Source: Tetracentron sinense (Eukaryota > Streptophyta > Magnoliopsida > Trochodendrales > Trochodendraceae). Taken from it: a stretch of 64,000 bases of DNA. Below the pieces are notes generated by a model that ran no database searches, was not told where the DNA came from, and was given only the letters and a program-made list of their open reading frames with translations. Shown piece after piece: positions 9,806-20,894 of the stretch. The DNA lies in contig CM026570.1 in the NCBI GenBank assembly GCA_015143295.1, positions 20,591,250 to 20,655,249 of the forward strand, given 5' to 3'. The position numbers and the translations under genes were made by a program. Positions within the stretch are counted from its first letter, which is position 1. Each line of letters opens with the position of its first letter.

Positions 9806-10252
9806 TATCACTATATCATAACCATCGGTTTCCGTGTACACACAGATCTAACAACTCATATGGGTTGAACGGATAATGAGTCACACGTTGAGACAAACTA
9901 TCATGACTCTCCAACATAATTTAATAAGAGTAAAACTTCATTAATTAATTTTTTTATTTTAAAATGAAATCAAATCTGAGATGTTAGGGGAACTAAATCG
10001 TCTATGTTCTTCCCTATGGCCAGACTGTTTGAAGGCCAAGATCTTTTGTATGACTGTTAAAAGCTGTTAAATCTATACAAACGATTTGATCATGACCTTT
10101 AAACACTCATGACCACATGAAGGACCCATGGAAGAACACATCCGATTTGCTTCCAATGTAAGGTATTGCGCCTTTGTTGCGTGGGAGTTTCTGTATGTTC
10201 TAGTCTGGATCACATGTATGAAAAAAAAAAAAGTAGAAGACAAAAGTCTCAA
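9806..10252. other. Upstream region of the OMT gene
   Basis: No gene is supported; the frame at 10128-10394 is AT-rich, lacks a domain and overlaps the promoter repeats. From about 10150 the sequence resembles 15365-15480 and 52560-52680. The upstream regions of the intact OMT and of the two dead OMT copies therefore derive from one ancestor. Confidence 0.6.
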
Positions 10253-10550
10253 GTGGCTATACATATATAGATTCACAATCCGAAAGAAAGAAACAAAAGG
10301 ATCACTTCCACCTACTCCTAATTTTGAATTCTTATATACTCGGAGGCTTTCGAGTGGCTATACAAAGATTCACGATCTAAATAAAAAAAGATAACACTTC
10401 CACCAACTCCTATTTTTGAATTCTTATATATGCGGAGGCTTTCGAGTACCTATACAAGGATTCACAATCAAACAAAAAGATTTAAAAAAAAAAAGATAAC
10501 ACTTCCACCCACTCCTATTTTTGATTCCTTATATATTGGGAGGTTTTTGA
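10253..10550 (+). promoter_or_regulatory. Tandemly triplicated OMT promoter block
   Basis: Three direct units occupy 10253-10353, 10354-10445 and 10446-10550. Each runs from a GTGGCTATAC-type start, through GATTCACAATC, CACTTCCACC and ACTCCTATTTTTGA, to a TATA-like TTATATA and a GGAGGCTTTCGA-type end. The third unit carries the likely working TATA box (TTATATATT at 10529-10537), about 50 bases before the ATG. The dead OMT copies have a single unit. The extra units could supply added binding sites or alternative start sites; that effect is inferred. Confidence 0.75.
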
Positions 10551-10583
10551 GTAGCAGTCGAAGTAAGAGCAAGATAGTCTCTC

Positions 10584-13500
10584 ATGGCTCTTGTTGAAGT
10601 AGAAAATGTTGATGAGTTGTTGAAAGCTCAAACTCATGTATTAAATCAAATCCTCAACTTGGTCAATTCCATGTCCCTCAAATGTGCCGTTGAGCTAGGC
10701 ATACCAGACATTATCCACCACCATGGCCGACCCATTACTCTCTCTGAATTGGTTTCAGCCCTTGTCATCCCTTCAAATAAATCCGATAGTCTCCGCCGCC
10801 TCATGCGCCTATTGATGCACTCTGGTTTCATCTCTATAGACAAAAATGGAGTCGAAGAAGAGTCGTATCTTCTCACACCCTCTTCCCGACTACTCGTGAA
10901 GGAGAACCCTATAAGCATGTTGCCATTCTTGTTATTGCGCCTAGACCCAATTCTCGTAACACCATTTCACTTTTTGAGTGACTGGTTTAGACAAGACGAA
11001 ACCACGGCCTTTAAGATAGCACACGGCACAAGTTTATGGGATTTGGCTAACCAAAATTCCGAGTTTGGCAACATTTTCAATGAAGCCATGGCTAGTGACA
11101 CTCGTTTGTTGATGAGCGTTGTTCTTAAAGAATATGGTGAGGTTTTTCAGGGTTTGAAGTCGTTGGTCGATGTTGGAGGTGGCACTGGTACTACAATAAG
11201 GATGATCAGTGAGGCCTTCCCGCAGATGAAGTGCACCATCCTTGACCTTCCTCACGTCGTGGCCGCCATGCCGGAGAGTACGACTGTAGAATCAGTCGGA
11301 GGGGACATGTTTGAGTCCATCCCTCAAGCGAATGCCGTTTTGCTCAAGGTATTTGCTTCATTAGTTGATGTATTCAATATATATGTTATATTTTTTAAAT
11401 TGTTTATTAGAGTAAAAAATAATAACTTTACTTATTTCTAAATCTTACTATCTTTCTAGAGATTTTAATTACAACATTATCATTACTAGTAAATTTATTT
11501 TGTGAAATAAACTTTTATTTTATATTCGTTTATTAGTATCATCATACATTTTATGTGTGACAAATGAGTATTCTGAGGAATACTCAAATCATTAGAGCAT
11601 CGAATGTTCATTTAAAATTTTGTTCTTTAAACCAACCTTATTCGATTCTTTATAATTAAACCTTTTATATATATATGGACTTTGCTACTGAGACAGTAAA
11701 AGGGCCGAGACCACTGAGACTGTACATGCAACAGGGCCAAGACCATGAGACCGTGCATGCATGCACGAGATTTCAGGTGGGGCCCACGTTCACATGGTAG
11801 GCCCCACCTACAATCTCATGCATTCATGTACGGTCTTGGAGGTCTCGGCCCTTTTGCGGTCTCAATAGCATTTTCCTATATATATATACATAGGAAAGTG
11901 ATTGAAAGCTCTCGATAGTAGGTAGTATCGAGAGCACAGCCACATGTTTGAAAATCAAATGGCCACTGTTTACTCTTTCTTTTAATGGTGGCCCCACAAT
12001 AGTGTTTCCACCTTTGAATTTTAAATCTTGTGGCCTTGGCTCTGGATAGTCATCCCACATATATATATATATACACATACATGTGTGCGCTTGCGTGCGC
12101 GCACGCAATTCCCCATTAGTGTCGCTCACTAGAAGCTATAGTCCGGCCCTTTATTATTTAGTAGCTAGCCACCTTTAATAGAGATCGAATCACAGCCATT
12201 TGTGATTCAACTTTGGGATAGTTTAATCGCACCCACGGGCCATGCAACATGCGTCTCTTTTAACCCTATAGGTGGTTATTTTGTATTTGCAAAGAAGTAT
12301 GAGACAAATGTTACAAGATTCTGGGGTTAACTGTGGTTAAAAATTCAGTAATCCTTCGGGTGCAACAAAATAACCTTGATTTTTAGAAAAAATAATTTAA
12401 CCCGAGTTAATATGTTTTCAATATTTTTCAAAAAGAAAAATTATATTGTTGAACCCCAAGAGTTAATAAATCTTAACCACAATTAATAGGGGTTTAAAAA
12501 GAACATGTGTTGGCCTGTGTGTGATATTCAACTCTCCCCGAGTTCAATCGCAATTGACTGTGATTCAGTCTGCCTTAAATATTGTATGGACAGTCCCCAG
12601 GGATCCAAGCATTGCCAGGCTATATATGTTTTGAAATTATATTGACCGCCTTTGATATTATATGAACTCTCTGAAGAATCCAGGATATAGAAATTATATG
12701 CTTTGATATTATGTTGACCGGGAAGCTAGGCTTGCCCCCTGTGGTGCTAGTTACCACACACTTGGTCCGGGATCCATTCCCGAGAGGGTGAGAGTGTTGT
12801 AATCTCCTCCCGTCACTAATTATGAACATATACTAACTCACTAACCGGGGTTGTGGCCTAACCACATATCAGTCAGCTAACATATATATATATCTATTGA
12901 CCACCTTCATTGGTTCAAGTGTTTGAATGGACTCAGAGGCCTTTCTTATCCCAGTCTCTTCTCTTGTGTGAGAGATCCCCAATTCTGATCCCCACAAGTA
13001 CATGCAGGCACAAAATGAATGTTAGTCTTATTCTCAGTCCACCCATCCATCCCTTTTTTTTTTTTTTCTTTGGGTGAGAGAATGTTTTAATAATTGCAGA
13101 ATTGACAGGTGGTCGGTGAGGAATGCGAGTAGAGGTTAGGCCTTGCCGGGACAATGTTCCCGCTCAAGTGTACCCTGGTTGCGGTCCACCTCAACCATCT
13201 ACTGGCTGCGGTCAACCAGAACTGCCTATGGATGTGGTGCATCTGATTTACGATTTCCTCTTGGGGCAGAGTAAAATACTCTTGCCTATCCGTTCCAACT
13301 CACCACGTGTCCATTTGAACTCTCTTAAGCTATGGTTAAGATTTACTAATCCTTAGGGTAAAAGAATCTAATCTTAGTGTTTAGAAAATAAAAAACAAAA
13401 AATTTAATCACAGGGGTTATAATTTCTTAACCAAAGTTAAAAGGCGTTAGAGGCTAGAGTATTTTAATCTAGTCCCAGCCTCAGTAAATCTAGAGTCGCT

Positions 13501-13889
13501 GCATCTTCCATCCTCCAGCTCATTTAAGTTTTGTATCTTATGCTGCTTATGGTGGCTTAGGTTTTTCTGAAAAATTGTTGCAGTGGATTTTACACAACTG
13601 GAGTGATGAGGATTGCGTGAAAATACTAAGACGATGCAAGGAAGCTATTCCTTCAAAAGAAAATGGAGGAAAGGTGATAATATTGGACATTGTTGTGAAG
13701 GACGACGACAAGGGAGAGCATGAGGTGAAGGAGACGCAACTTTGCTTTGATATGGTAATGATGGTGAATTATGGGAGCAAGGAGCGCGACGAACATGAGT
13801 GGCAGAAAATCTTCATTGATGCAGGTTTCACTGAATATAAGATCAAACCTGTCTTAGGCTTTCGATCCATCATACAAGTTTATTCATGA
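10584..13889 (+). CDS. Plant O-methyltransferase (resveratrol/flavonoid OMT-like), join 10584-11348, 13584-13889
   Basis: The spliced product is 356 aa, the usual length for plant class II small-molecule OMTs, which move a methyl group from S-adenosylmethionine to a phenolic hydroxyl in the cytosol. Residues 1-105 form the N-terminal dimerisation domain (LKCAVELGIPDII). The Rossmann-like methyltransferase domain follows, with SAM motif I LVDVGGGTG at 194-202, D221 in TILDLP and D241 in GGDMF. The catalytic base is His259 in WILHNWSDED, and the C-terminus has KERDEHEW and LGFRSIIQVYS. The AAG/GTATTT donor and TTGCAG/TGG acceptor join in phase 0 at Lys255-Trp256, a common OMT intron position. 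Family resemblance is closest to trans-resveratrol di-O-methyltransferase-like enzymes; the substrate cannot be read from sequence. I see no stop, frameshift or lost motif. A dead tandem relative lies 2.2 kb downstream. Confidence 0.9.
11677..11876. mobile_element. hAT-like MITE, GAGACC family, copy 2
   Basis: The ends GGACTTTGCTACTGAGAC and, reversed, GGAAAATGCTATTGAGACC are inverted. CAGGTGGGGCCCACG and GTAGGCCCCACC form the centre. It sits between two TATATATA runs, a likely 8-bp target copy. Confidence 0.8.
11893..12056. mobile_element. Foldback MITE in OMT intron
   Basis: Diverged arms: CACAGCCACATGTTTGAAAA at the left against CAAGGCCACAAGATTTAAAA read from the right. A small inner hairpin (GCTCTCGATA and TATCGAGAGC) lies near 11907-11934. 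It is flanked by TA runs on both sides. Confidence 0.6.
12187..12566. mobile_element. CATGTGTCCC-family foldback MITE, intron copy
   Basis: Long imperfect arms start GAATCACAG at both ends and continue through GATTCAAC-like and CAACATG words into a TTAACC/GGTTAA-rich centre. The same family recurs at 15510, 52701 and, as partial arms, in several spacers. Confidence 0.65.
13584..13889 (+). CDS. OMT exon 2 (part of the 10584-13889 gene)
   Basis: Encodes residues 256-356 and the stop TGA at 13887-13889. It carries the catalytic His259 and the C-terminal methyltransferase core. It is the intact reference for the exon 2 copies at 296-599 (frameshift) and 50760-51065 (nonsense). Confidence 0.9.
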   Translation, partial: WILHNWSDEDCVKILRRCKEAIPSKENGGKVIILDIVVKDDDKGEHEVKETQLCFDMVMMVNYGSKERDEHEWQKIFIDAGFTEYKIKPVLGFRSIIQVYS

Positions 13890-13927
13890 TTATTTGATGT
13901 TTTCTGGTCCAAGTGCAATAGATATGA

Positions 13928-14789
13928 CATTACAAGAAAAGTCACTTTTGGCGACAAAAATTTAGTGAGGGATAAAAAAACCGTCACTAAAAACATCGTT
14001 AACGACAGATTAAAAATTGCCGTTAAATTTCTGTCACTAATTCACGATATCTTGGTTTTTATAATAGTGTAATAGAAATAATACATAAAATCATTTAGTG
14101 ATAGAATATATCTGTAGCCAATATAAACAATTTTAGTGACAGAAAATAGTCGTCTGTAAAGGTACTTTTAGTGATGGTTTTCTATCCGTCGCTAAAAGTG
14201 GTCAATTATTATACAAATATTAGATTTATGGACAAAAAGTTACCATTGCTAATATACAAATTTTTATTGGTAGATATTATCTATCGCGCTAAGAGATGCG
14301 TCTAGTAACGATTTTCTATCCGTCGCTAATATAAAAAAAAACTTAGTGATAGAAAATTTATGCTGCTGAAGATACGTTTAAGGGATGGTTTCTTATCCAT
14401 TGCTAAAGGTCGTCAATTATAATAAATATTTGTAGCGATGGATAATTTTCGATACTAAAGATACTTTTAGCTAGGAATGCACATAGGATGAGATAGCTCG
14501 ATTGTACGGCTCTGCTCTAGAAATTACCGTTGCTAATAAGAGTTATTGTCGCTATTGCCTATGTTACAATTGTGGGTTTTCGACTATTTAAGGACGGAAA
14601 AGGTTATCTATAGCAAAGAAAATAAAAACGTAGACGGATTGAAATTACCATCGCTAATACCTTTACCCACAATAGTATTTCCTATGGAGGGGGGACGATT
14701 TATTTTCCATCAGTAATAGTAGTAGCGACGGTAATAGGAGCAATAGTTACGGTTTATTATCGTCACTAAGAGTATTATTTCTTGTAGTA
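13928..14789. mobile_element. Non-autonomous CACTA element, copy A
   Basis: The ends are CATTACAAGAAA at the left and, reversed, TACTACAAGAAA at the right: each is one change from the CACTACAAGAAA terminus of plant CACTA (En/Spm) transposons. The 3-bp target duplication is TGA on both sides. The 862-bp interior is made of subterminal repeats (GTCACTAAAA, TTAGTGACAGAAAAT and CCGTCGCTAA-type words) with no transposase. The same insertion is present in copy B and absent from copy C. Confidence 0.85.
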
Positions 14790-15509
14790 TGATAAACAGG
14801 TGATTTTATGGTTAAAACAATGCTTTAACCCGTTTCAAAACAATTGTAATACTTTGCAAGGGATTTGATTTTAAAGGAATCACCCTAGCATTCTTAGCAT
14901 TTTCAGGGCTGGTGTCCCTATTGTTTTAAGAAACAATCTTCCTCCAAACCTACGACATGTGCAAGCTAGTTCTTATTCGGACACCTCATATATATATGAA
15001 TCTCTTGCCTTTAAAAAAAAAAAATGATTCAAAGGAGTAGAAAGAATAGCCATTTTGGCCCGTCATTGATCCATTACAGTCTCTGTGAACATAGTGAAAC
15101 AATATATTATCAGACAATCGAGGACTGTAGATCCAAAATATCCTTCACAATTGAAGTTCCTCGCTAGGTTTAGGGTGTCAATGGGTTGGTCGGTCGGTTT
15201 AGGGTGTCAATGGGTTGGTCGGTCGGTAGCCCTACTCTTGTTGGACCCAAAAAAGATAGTTCATAAAGAGAATTAATAGACCTGATAAAAAAACGTTGAT
15301 TGAATTGTCATAATAACAAAATTAGCTCCCCCCCATCTCATGTGCATCACCCACTAAGTATATATTAAGGTGATGGTTACGTATTGCGTGTTTGCCTCGT
15401 GGGAGTTTTTAAAATGTTATACCGTATCACATATATGAAAAAAGAAAAATTTAAAAGACAAAAGTCTCAAGTGGCTATACTGTATTCACGATCCAAAAGA
15501 TTAAAAAAA
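14790..15509. other. OMT downstream flank, no gene
   Basis: Aligns with 51967-52700 and, up to about 15260, with 655-1010. It includes a direct duplication of GGTTTAGGGTGTCAATGGG at about 15170-15225 that copy B has only once. From about 15365 it becomes the upstream region of the second OMT copy. Confidence 0.6.
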
Positions 15510-15814
15510 GACTTATAATCCTCTACGGCCATGTGTCCCTTTTGATACCCCTTAATTGTGATTAAAATTCAGCAACCCCTAGGTTCAACAACCTATCATT
15601 GGTACTTTAAAAAAAATTAACTCTAAGAGTTAATGAATATTAACTAGGGTTAGAAATGTACTATTTTTTTTCCTAAAAACCAAAGATAGGAGGGTGAACT
15701 CTAGGGGTAGGTAATCTTAACCAGCTTAAGGGGTATCAAAAATGACACATGGCGACCTCAATGGCGTAACCGGACTCCCCCGAGTGCGGTTATAACCATA
15801 GAGGGTTACAAGTC
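15510..15814. mobile_element. CATGTGTCCC-family MITE in the dead OMT promoter, copy A
   Basis: Outer arms are GACTTATAATCCTCTA and, reversed, GACTTGTAACCCTCTA. Inner arms are CATGTGTCCCTTTTGATACC and, reversed, CATGTGTCATTTTTGATACC. It splits the single promoter unit of the second OMT copy: the first half ends near 15509 and the CACTTCCACC half resumes near 15829. Confidence 0.8.
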
Positions 15815-15864
15815 ATTAAAAAATGAATGACACTTCCACCCACTCCTATGTTTGACTTTTTATA

Positions 15865-16033
15865 GGGAAATGTTTTTGAGACCATGGAAGGGTCGAGACC
15901 GCCGAGACCGTGCTTCCATGCACTGGATTTCAGGTGGGGCCTATCATGTGAACGTGAGCCCCACTTGAAATCTCGTGCATGGATGCATGGTCACCGTGGT
16001 CTCGGCCCTTTTGCGGTCTCAATAGCTAAGCCC
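15865..16033. mobile_element. hAT-like MITE (GAGACC family) at the dead OMT TATA region, copy A
   Basis: Left end GGGAAATGTTTTTGAGACC; right end, reversed, GGGCTTAGCTATTGAGACC. TTTTTATA occurs on both sides, an 8-bp target duplication. The target lies where the intact OMT gene has its TATA box, so the insertion displaced or duplicated the TATA-like element. Confidence 0.85.
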
Positions 16034-16405
16034 TTTTTTTATAAAGTCGTAGGTGAGTAGAAAATGTTAATGAGTTGTTGAAATTTCAAGCTCACGTATT
16101 GAATCAAATATTTTCTTTTTTCAGTCAATTCCTTGTTCCTCAAATGTGCCTTTTAGCTAGGCATATCAGACATTATCCTTAAATGTTGACGAGTATTTTA
16201 CTCTAGCCCAAGTTAGAATAAATTCGGACTCGGATACTTCTTGCATCCTCTAGCCCACTTAAGTTTTTATCTTAAGTTGCATTCAATGGTAGCTTAGATT
16301 TTTCTGAAAAATTGTTACAGTGAATTTTACACAACTGGAGTGATGAGGATTGCGTGAAGATTCTAGGAAGATGCAAGGAAGCTATTCCTGCCGAAGAAAA
16401 TGGAG

Positions 16406-19400
16406 TGTAGCGCCCCAGATTTTCTACAAGCACTGTTCATGTGAGGCAATAGTGCCGAGGGCACTAGTATTGGAAAGGCCAAAGGCCTTTATTATAAGTT
16501 GGGCTTGTTTAATGAGAGTGAGGGTTTAAGGTACCGGTGTTGAGTCTTAAAAAGAGAATACTCTCTATGTATAGAAGCGAGGGTATATAAAATACCCTAA
16601 GTGCTTAAAGGGTTGAAGGTGAATAGTGTTAGTGTACAATGCATGTAAAGGCCTAAGACCTACCATGTGTTCTTGATATTAGGGAAAGTGAAGTGAAGAT
16701 TTTATATGTGTATGTTGAGTCTCAAAACAAGAGTATAATAATACTCTATTATCTAGGGTATAAATACCCTAAGTGTGAATGTAGAACCCCGGATCTTGAT
16801 GGTGTGGCTTGTGAATAGTATCTAAGGTTTAAAAGCCTATTGTGATGTCATGAAGGGTTATCAATGATTGGTTTGGATATATTGTAGGTAGATGATGTAT
16901 ATGGCATGTATTAAAGACCTAAGAATATTTTTCTTAAATTTATGGATTTTTGGGATGAAGGAGTAGAGTATAGAATACTCTAAGTGTCAAGAATGAGAAT
17001 GCCTTAGCATTACCCTCAACTTTAAGAAGCAGTAGTTTGGTCACCGCTGATCGGAATCCAGCGATTCTTGAATTTTTCGAAGAGTACTGGAACCATCTTC
17101 GAGGTTCATGTTGATTACTTTTCTGTATTTTAAGTCGGGGTTAAGTCAAACGTTTGATTTCCGAAATCAGATCTGCTGCAAAAACGGGTTGATGAAACCC
17201 ATTTGCATATCAGTCAGATTTAGAACCATTTTTAGTAAATAAAAACTCAAAATTAGGATTTTTATAAAACACCAAAGTTGTTCCTCTTCGAAAGAAGAAT
17301 CCAATGCAAGTTGAATCGTTAAAATTTGACGAGCAAGTCAAAATTTATAGCCAAAATACAAAAATGCAAAAATCTGAACAACTCTCAAGGATTTGGACGA
17401 TCGATCGTCCCAAGACGACGATCGATCGTCAAGAGCCCATAAATATAGATAGCTTATGGGAACATGGATGATCGATCGCCCCAACTGATGATCGATGGTC
17501 AGCAAGCGATTTTGTTTTTTTTTAAGGCCTCGGAAATGAGAGTTTTTAACCCCTTTACCTATAAATAGGGGGCCCAAGTGGGGGTTTTGCTTACCCTAAA
17601 CCTAGAAAGGAAAAAGAGAGAGAAAGGAAGGAGAAGGGAGAAATCCAAAGGAGGATTTGGATCAAGACCAAGAGGAGATCAAGATCAAGGATCTTCCCCA
17701 AATCAAGCAAGGATCTTCATCCTCAAGTGTGGTGTCTTCTTCTTCAAGCTTGGAGCATTCTCTACAAGTGAGATCACCCTATATCAAGTTGGGAGTTCTC
17801 CAAATCAAGGGGTTTTCTTAAAGATCAAGCCTTGATCTTCAAGGTTAGTACACCCTTACTAACTAACTTAGTATTAACCTAGCTTTTCTCTTGGATTGAT
17901 TATGATTGAGCATGTGTAACCCCAATTGCTTACCTTAGAACTAATAATTTCCTAAATCTACACAAGATAAATTAAAGATGGAAGGGTGGATGGAATGTAT
18001 GAGTGATGTTGGATGTTGAGGCGATTGGATGCCATGTGATGTGATGTGATGAATATTGTGTGATGAAAATGGTGGATGGGCAATGTATACATAATGAACA
18101 CACTCAATGTGTTTGAAGAAATGCATGTATGGACTTGAGAACTTAAGACTAAGGAAATATGAAATTAAGGCTTAAAGAAATGTTGAATGCAAGGTGTTTG
18201 ACAAAATGTTTGACAAAGAAATCATGAAATAAATGCCTAGGAAAATGTTGAATATCATGTGTTTGACGAAATGCTTGTATGAAAATTGAACTTAAGATTA
18301 TGGAATTATGATTAAGGGTTTTCCTCAATTAGGTAGTTTAAAACAAAAACAATGTATGTTACTTGAAATCTCACATGTTCATTGATAGTTGGTAAATTGG
18401 ATCAAGGGATCTCCCCAATTGGGTAGTTTTAACCAAATGCAACATATGTTCCTTCTAATCTCACATGTTTAGAGATAAATTAGTAAATTGAATAAATTGC
18501 TATATATGTTTTCATTAAATCCCTCATGTCTATGAAAATGTAAGAAATGCTAAGAAAATGGGAACATAAAAACATGAATGAAATGCTATCAAGATGTCGA
18601 ATATTAAGTGTTTGATGAAATGCATGTATGAGAATTTAATGAACTAAACCAAGACTATGAAAGCACGATTTATAGAGTTTCTCTTAAATGATAATTGTGA
18701 TTAAAAGTTCCATATCTTTTCTCATATTCTTACATGACTATAAATAGAACTGAAATGCTGTGTTATCCCTTTTATCATTCCGATCATTATGATTTCCACA
18801 CATTGCACCCCACACACACTCGCATACCTCAATGAACTGAGTTTTATTATAAGTGTATAAAGAACAACCAAAAAGAAAACAAGTGATTTAAGACAAGCAT
18901 GATAAAGCCGGACATCGGGCCGGCAAGGGTAGGGCATATCCTAGGATATGTCATACCTTGCTCACAAGAAAATAAGACAAGAAATGTCAAGAAAAGAATT
19001 AAGAAATATAAAACATGGAAGAATGTTAGTGTACTAAGATCAGGTACGGGCACTAATATCTGTTCCCCAACAAGCATGAAGGGATACTATTGTACTAAGA
19101 CCAGGTACGGGCATTAACATCTGTTTCCAACAAGTATGAGAGGATACTAGTATACTAAGACCAGGTACGGGTACTAGTATCTGTCTCCAAGCAAGAATAG
19201 AGAAATATGGAAGGATGATAGTGTACTAAGGCCAAGTATAGGCACCATCATTTGTTCTCATGCAAGAAAGATTGTAAGAAACTCAAGAGCAAGTTAACAA
19301 GAAGACATGCATGATTCTTACAAGACAAGAACTAATCTAATAAGAGGTATAAGGTAACTACTAGATGCATGAGAAGTATAAGGAACTCATGAGGTAAAGG

Positions 19401-19995
19401 AAAACACATTGGGTTAAAGCATGAATATAAAGCATGATTTAATATAATATGTTCAAGTTTACATTGTTATTTTGTCTTATCTTTTGCACTCTGATTTTGT
19501 ATATGTGATGATGAACTGTACCATGCATGTTATATTATTGTTATTACTATTGTTAGCTAGTAGCTTGTACTCGCTGAGTATTCCATACTCAGCCATACAT
19601 ATTGATGTCTGTAGGTACACAGTTCGATACATATGCTCCGGGTTCTCGAATCGACGCAATTCATGGAGAGTAGGAGTTGTTCGGGATGTTCTTGAGGATG
19701 TTATGGGTCTTGATATGTGGCTCTAGGGTTGGGTTGAGTGAGAGAGACATGTATTTTGGGATTTACTTTTGGGGGGATTTTCACGTGGGCTTGAGTTGGT
19801 AACTCAAGTATTTGTACCATTTGTGATTATTGTATTTTTTTCAATCATTCGTTTATGTTAACACTTGGAAGTACATTTATTCTTAAAATTCAGTTCACTA
19901 TTTAGCTTGCCATGTATACTCTTGTAGGATGGTTTGAAGGATAAGTCACGTCGCCAAAGTATCCTAACTCCTAGGGGGTATTTTGGGGCGCGACA
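16406..19995 (+). mobile_element. Solo LTR of a Ty3-type retrotransposon, copy A
   Basis: A 3590-bp LTR with ends TGTAGCGCCCC and GGGGCGCGACA and a perfect TGGAG target duplication (16401-16405 and 19996-20000). No primer site, polypurine tract or coding region is present. The terminal block AACTCCTAGGGGGTATTTTGG closely matches the end of the chromovirus LTR at 22892, which points to a related Ty3 family. A second TGTAGAACCCCGGATC start-like motif at 16783 suggests an internal duplication of the LTR head. It holds perfect ACGATCGATCGT palindromes (17397-17408 and 17418-17429), a TATA box (TATAAATA at 17560) and a 60-bp minisatellite. The frame at 17578-17835 is LTR leader sequence. Confidence 0.85.
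19021..19270 (+). repeat. 60-bp minisatellite, 4 units (solo LTR, copy A)
   Basis: Units share GTACTAAGACCAGGTACGGG and a TCTGTTTCCAA word, starting near 19021, 19081, 19141 and 19212. The duplicated LTR in copy B has six units. Confidence 0.85.
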
Positions 19996-20057
19996 TGGAG
20001 GAAAGGTGATAATACTGGACATTGTTGTAAAGGATGAGCTGAAGGAGAAGCAACTTT

Positions 20058-20894
20058 TTTTGTTGGTGTAATTGGGCTAAATCCTTGCACACATAGCCAC
20101 TTAGCAAATACAGACAGATAATAATGACAAATAATTAAGTAATTAATTAAGGTAGAGAATCGCTTCACTGAGAGGCACTACAATTGAGTCTTTCTTGAAG
20201 ATAATCAAAGCCTCTCATGTGCAAGGGATGTGGCAGTTCTATCTCCAGGATACAACTCAGCTCGGATTCTCTCCAGTCTTCCCAACGAGTTTACACTACT
20301 CAGTAGAAGAAGGGGTACTGATCTTCCTTTAGGATGCCCTTTAAAATTAAATAAATACTTATATATATCCTTTTAATTAGGGTTTGTCATTAATCCAAAT
20401 GTCCTAATGTCTCATCGGATATATAGGAAGAGAATATTTAATTTATTAGACAAATTCTGAAATTACCATTTTACTCCTCAGGGTTTAAGGGTCTGATAAG
20501 TTATAGGGTTAGGTCCACTCTGGTTTTGGTCTAATCCTGTTTTAACCTATTCTAGATTAGGTTTACTCCTATTCTGTTTGGTTACAGATTCCGATTCTGT
20601 CCATAATCAATTCTGTACAGAATCTGATTTTGGTTTTGCCAAAATCAATTCTGTCTTAAGTCCTATTTGGTTATAATTTTAAGTTAATCCATTTTAACTT
20701 AATCTAAGTCTGTTTGGTCACAAGACTATAGTTATTCCGATTTTATCAGTTCCAGATTATGTTTGGATACAAGTTCAGGCTTATCCAGATTAACCCATTT
20801 CACAAGATACCCCTGTTTGGATATGATGGTCATTATAGGATCCATCATGTGGATATGGTAGGATCACCCGAATTCGTATGGTCACGAAGATGGT
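20058..20894. other. Spacer between dead OMT and Ty3 element, no gene
   Basis: No coding region is recognised. The part around 20545-20890 is rich in TTTGGTTA and ATTCTGT words, like the body of a decayed MITE. Copy B (57213-57927) lacks a block equivalent to about 20240-20330 and another near 20580-20610. Confidence 0.5.

Larger units (their letters stand above)
11349..13583 (+). other. OMT intron (2235 bp) loaded with MITEs
   Basis: GT...AG intron between codons 255 and 256. It holds a GAGACC-family MITE (11677-11876), a second hAT-like foldback (11893-12056), a CATGTGTCCC-family foldback (12187-12566) and repeated TTTGATATTATATTGACC-like words near 12650-12720. Its last 300 bases are the part shared with the window start and with 50467-50759. 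Frames at 11824-12129, 12933-13154 and 13123-13356 lie in this intron and show no domain. Confidence 0.85.
16057..20057 (+). pseudogene. Second OMT copy, dead, split by a solo LTR (copy A)
   Basis: Fragments of the OMT gene in order: exon 1 codons equivalent to EVENVDELL through GIPDII (16057 to about 16180), a jump into intron-end sequence (a deletion of most of exon 1 and the intron), then exon 2 from 16320. There the first codon TGG has become TGA. The solo LTR interrupts exon 2 at 16406-19995. After it the GKVIILDIVVKD segment resumes, then a 15 to 18-base deletion removes the acidic loop and homology stops at about 20057. The start region is also altered. It cannot make an OMT. Confidence 0.85.

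Noticed and set aside
10584..11441. OMT exon 1 read as a 285-residue protein
   Set aside because: The last 30 residues run into AT-rich intron; a GT donor at 11349 joins exactly in frame to exon 2 to give the normal 356-residue OMT.
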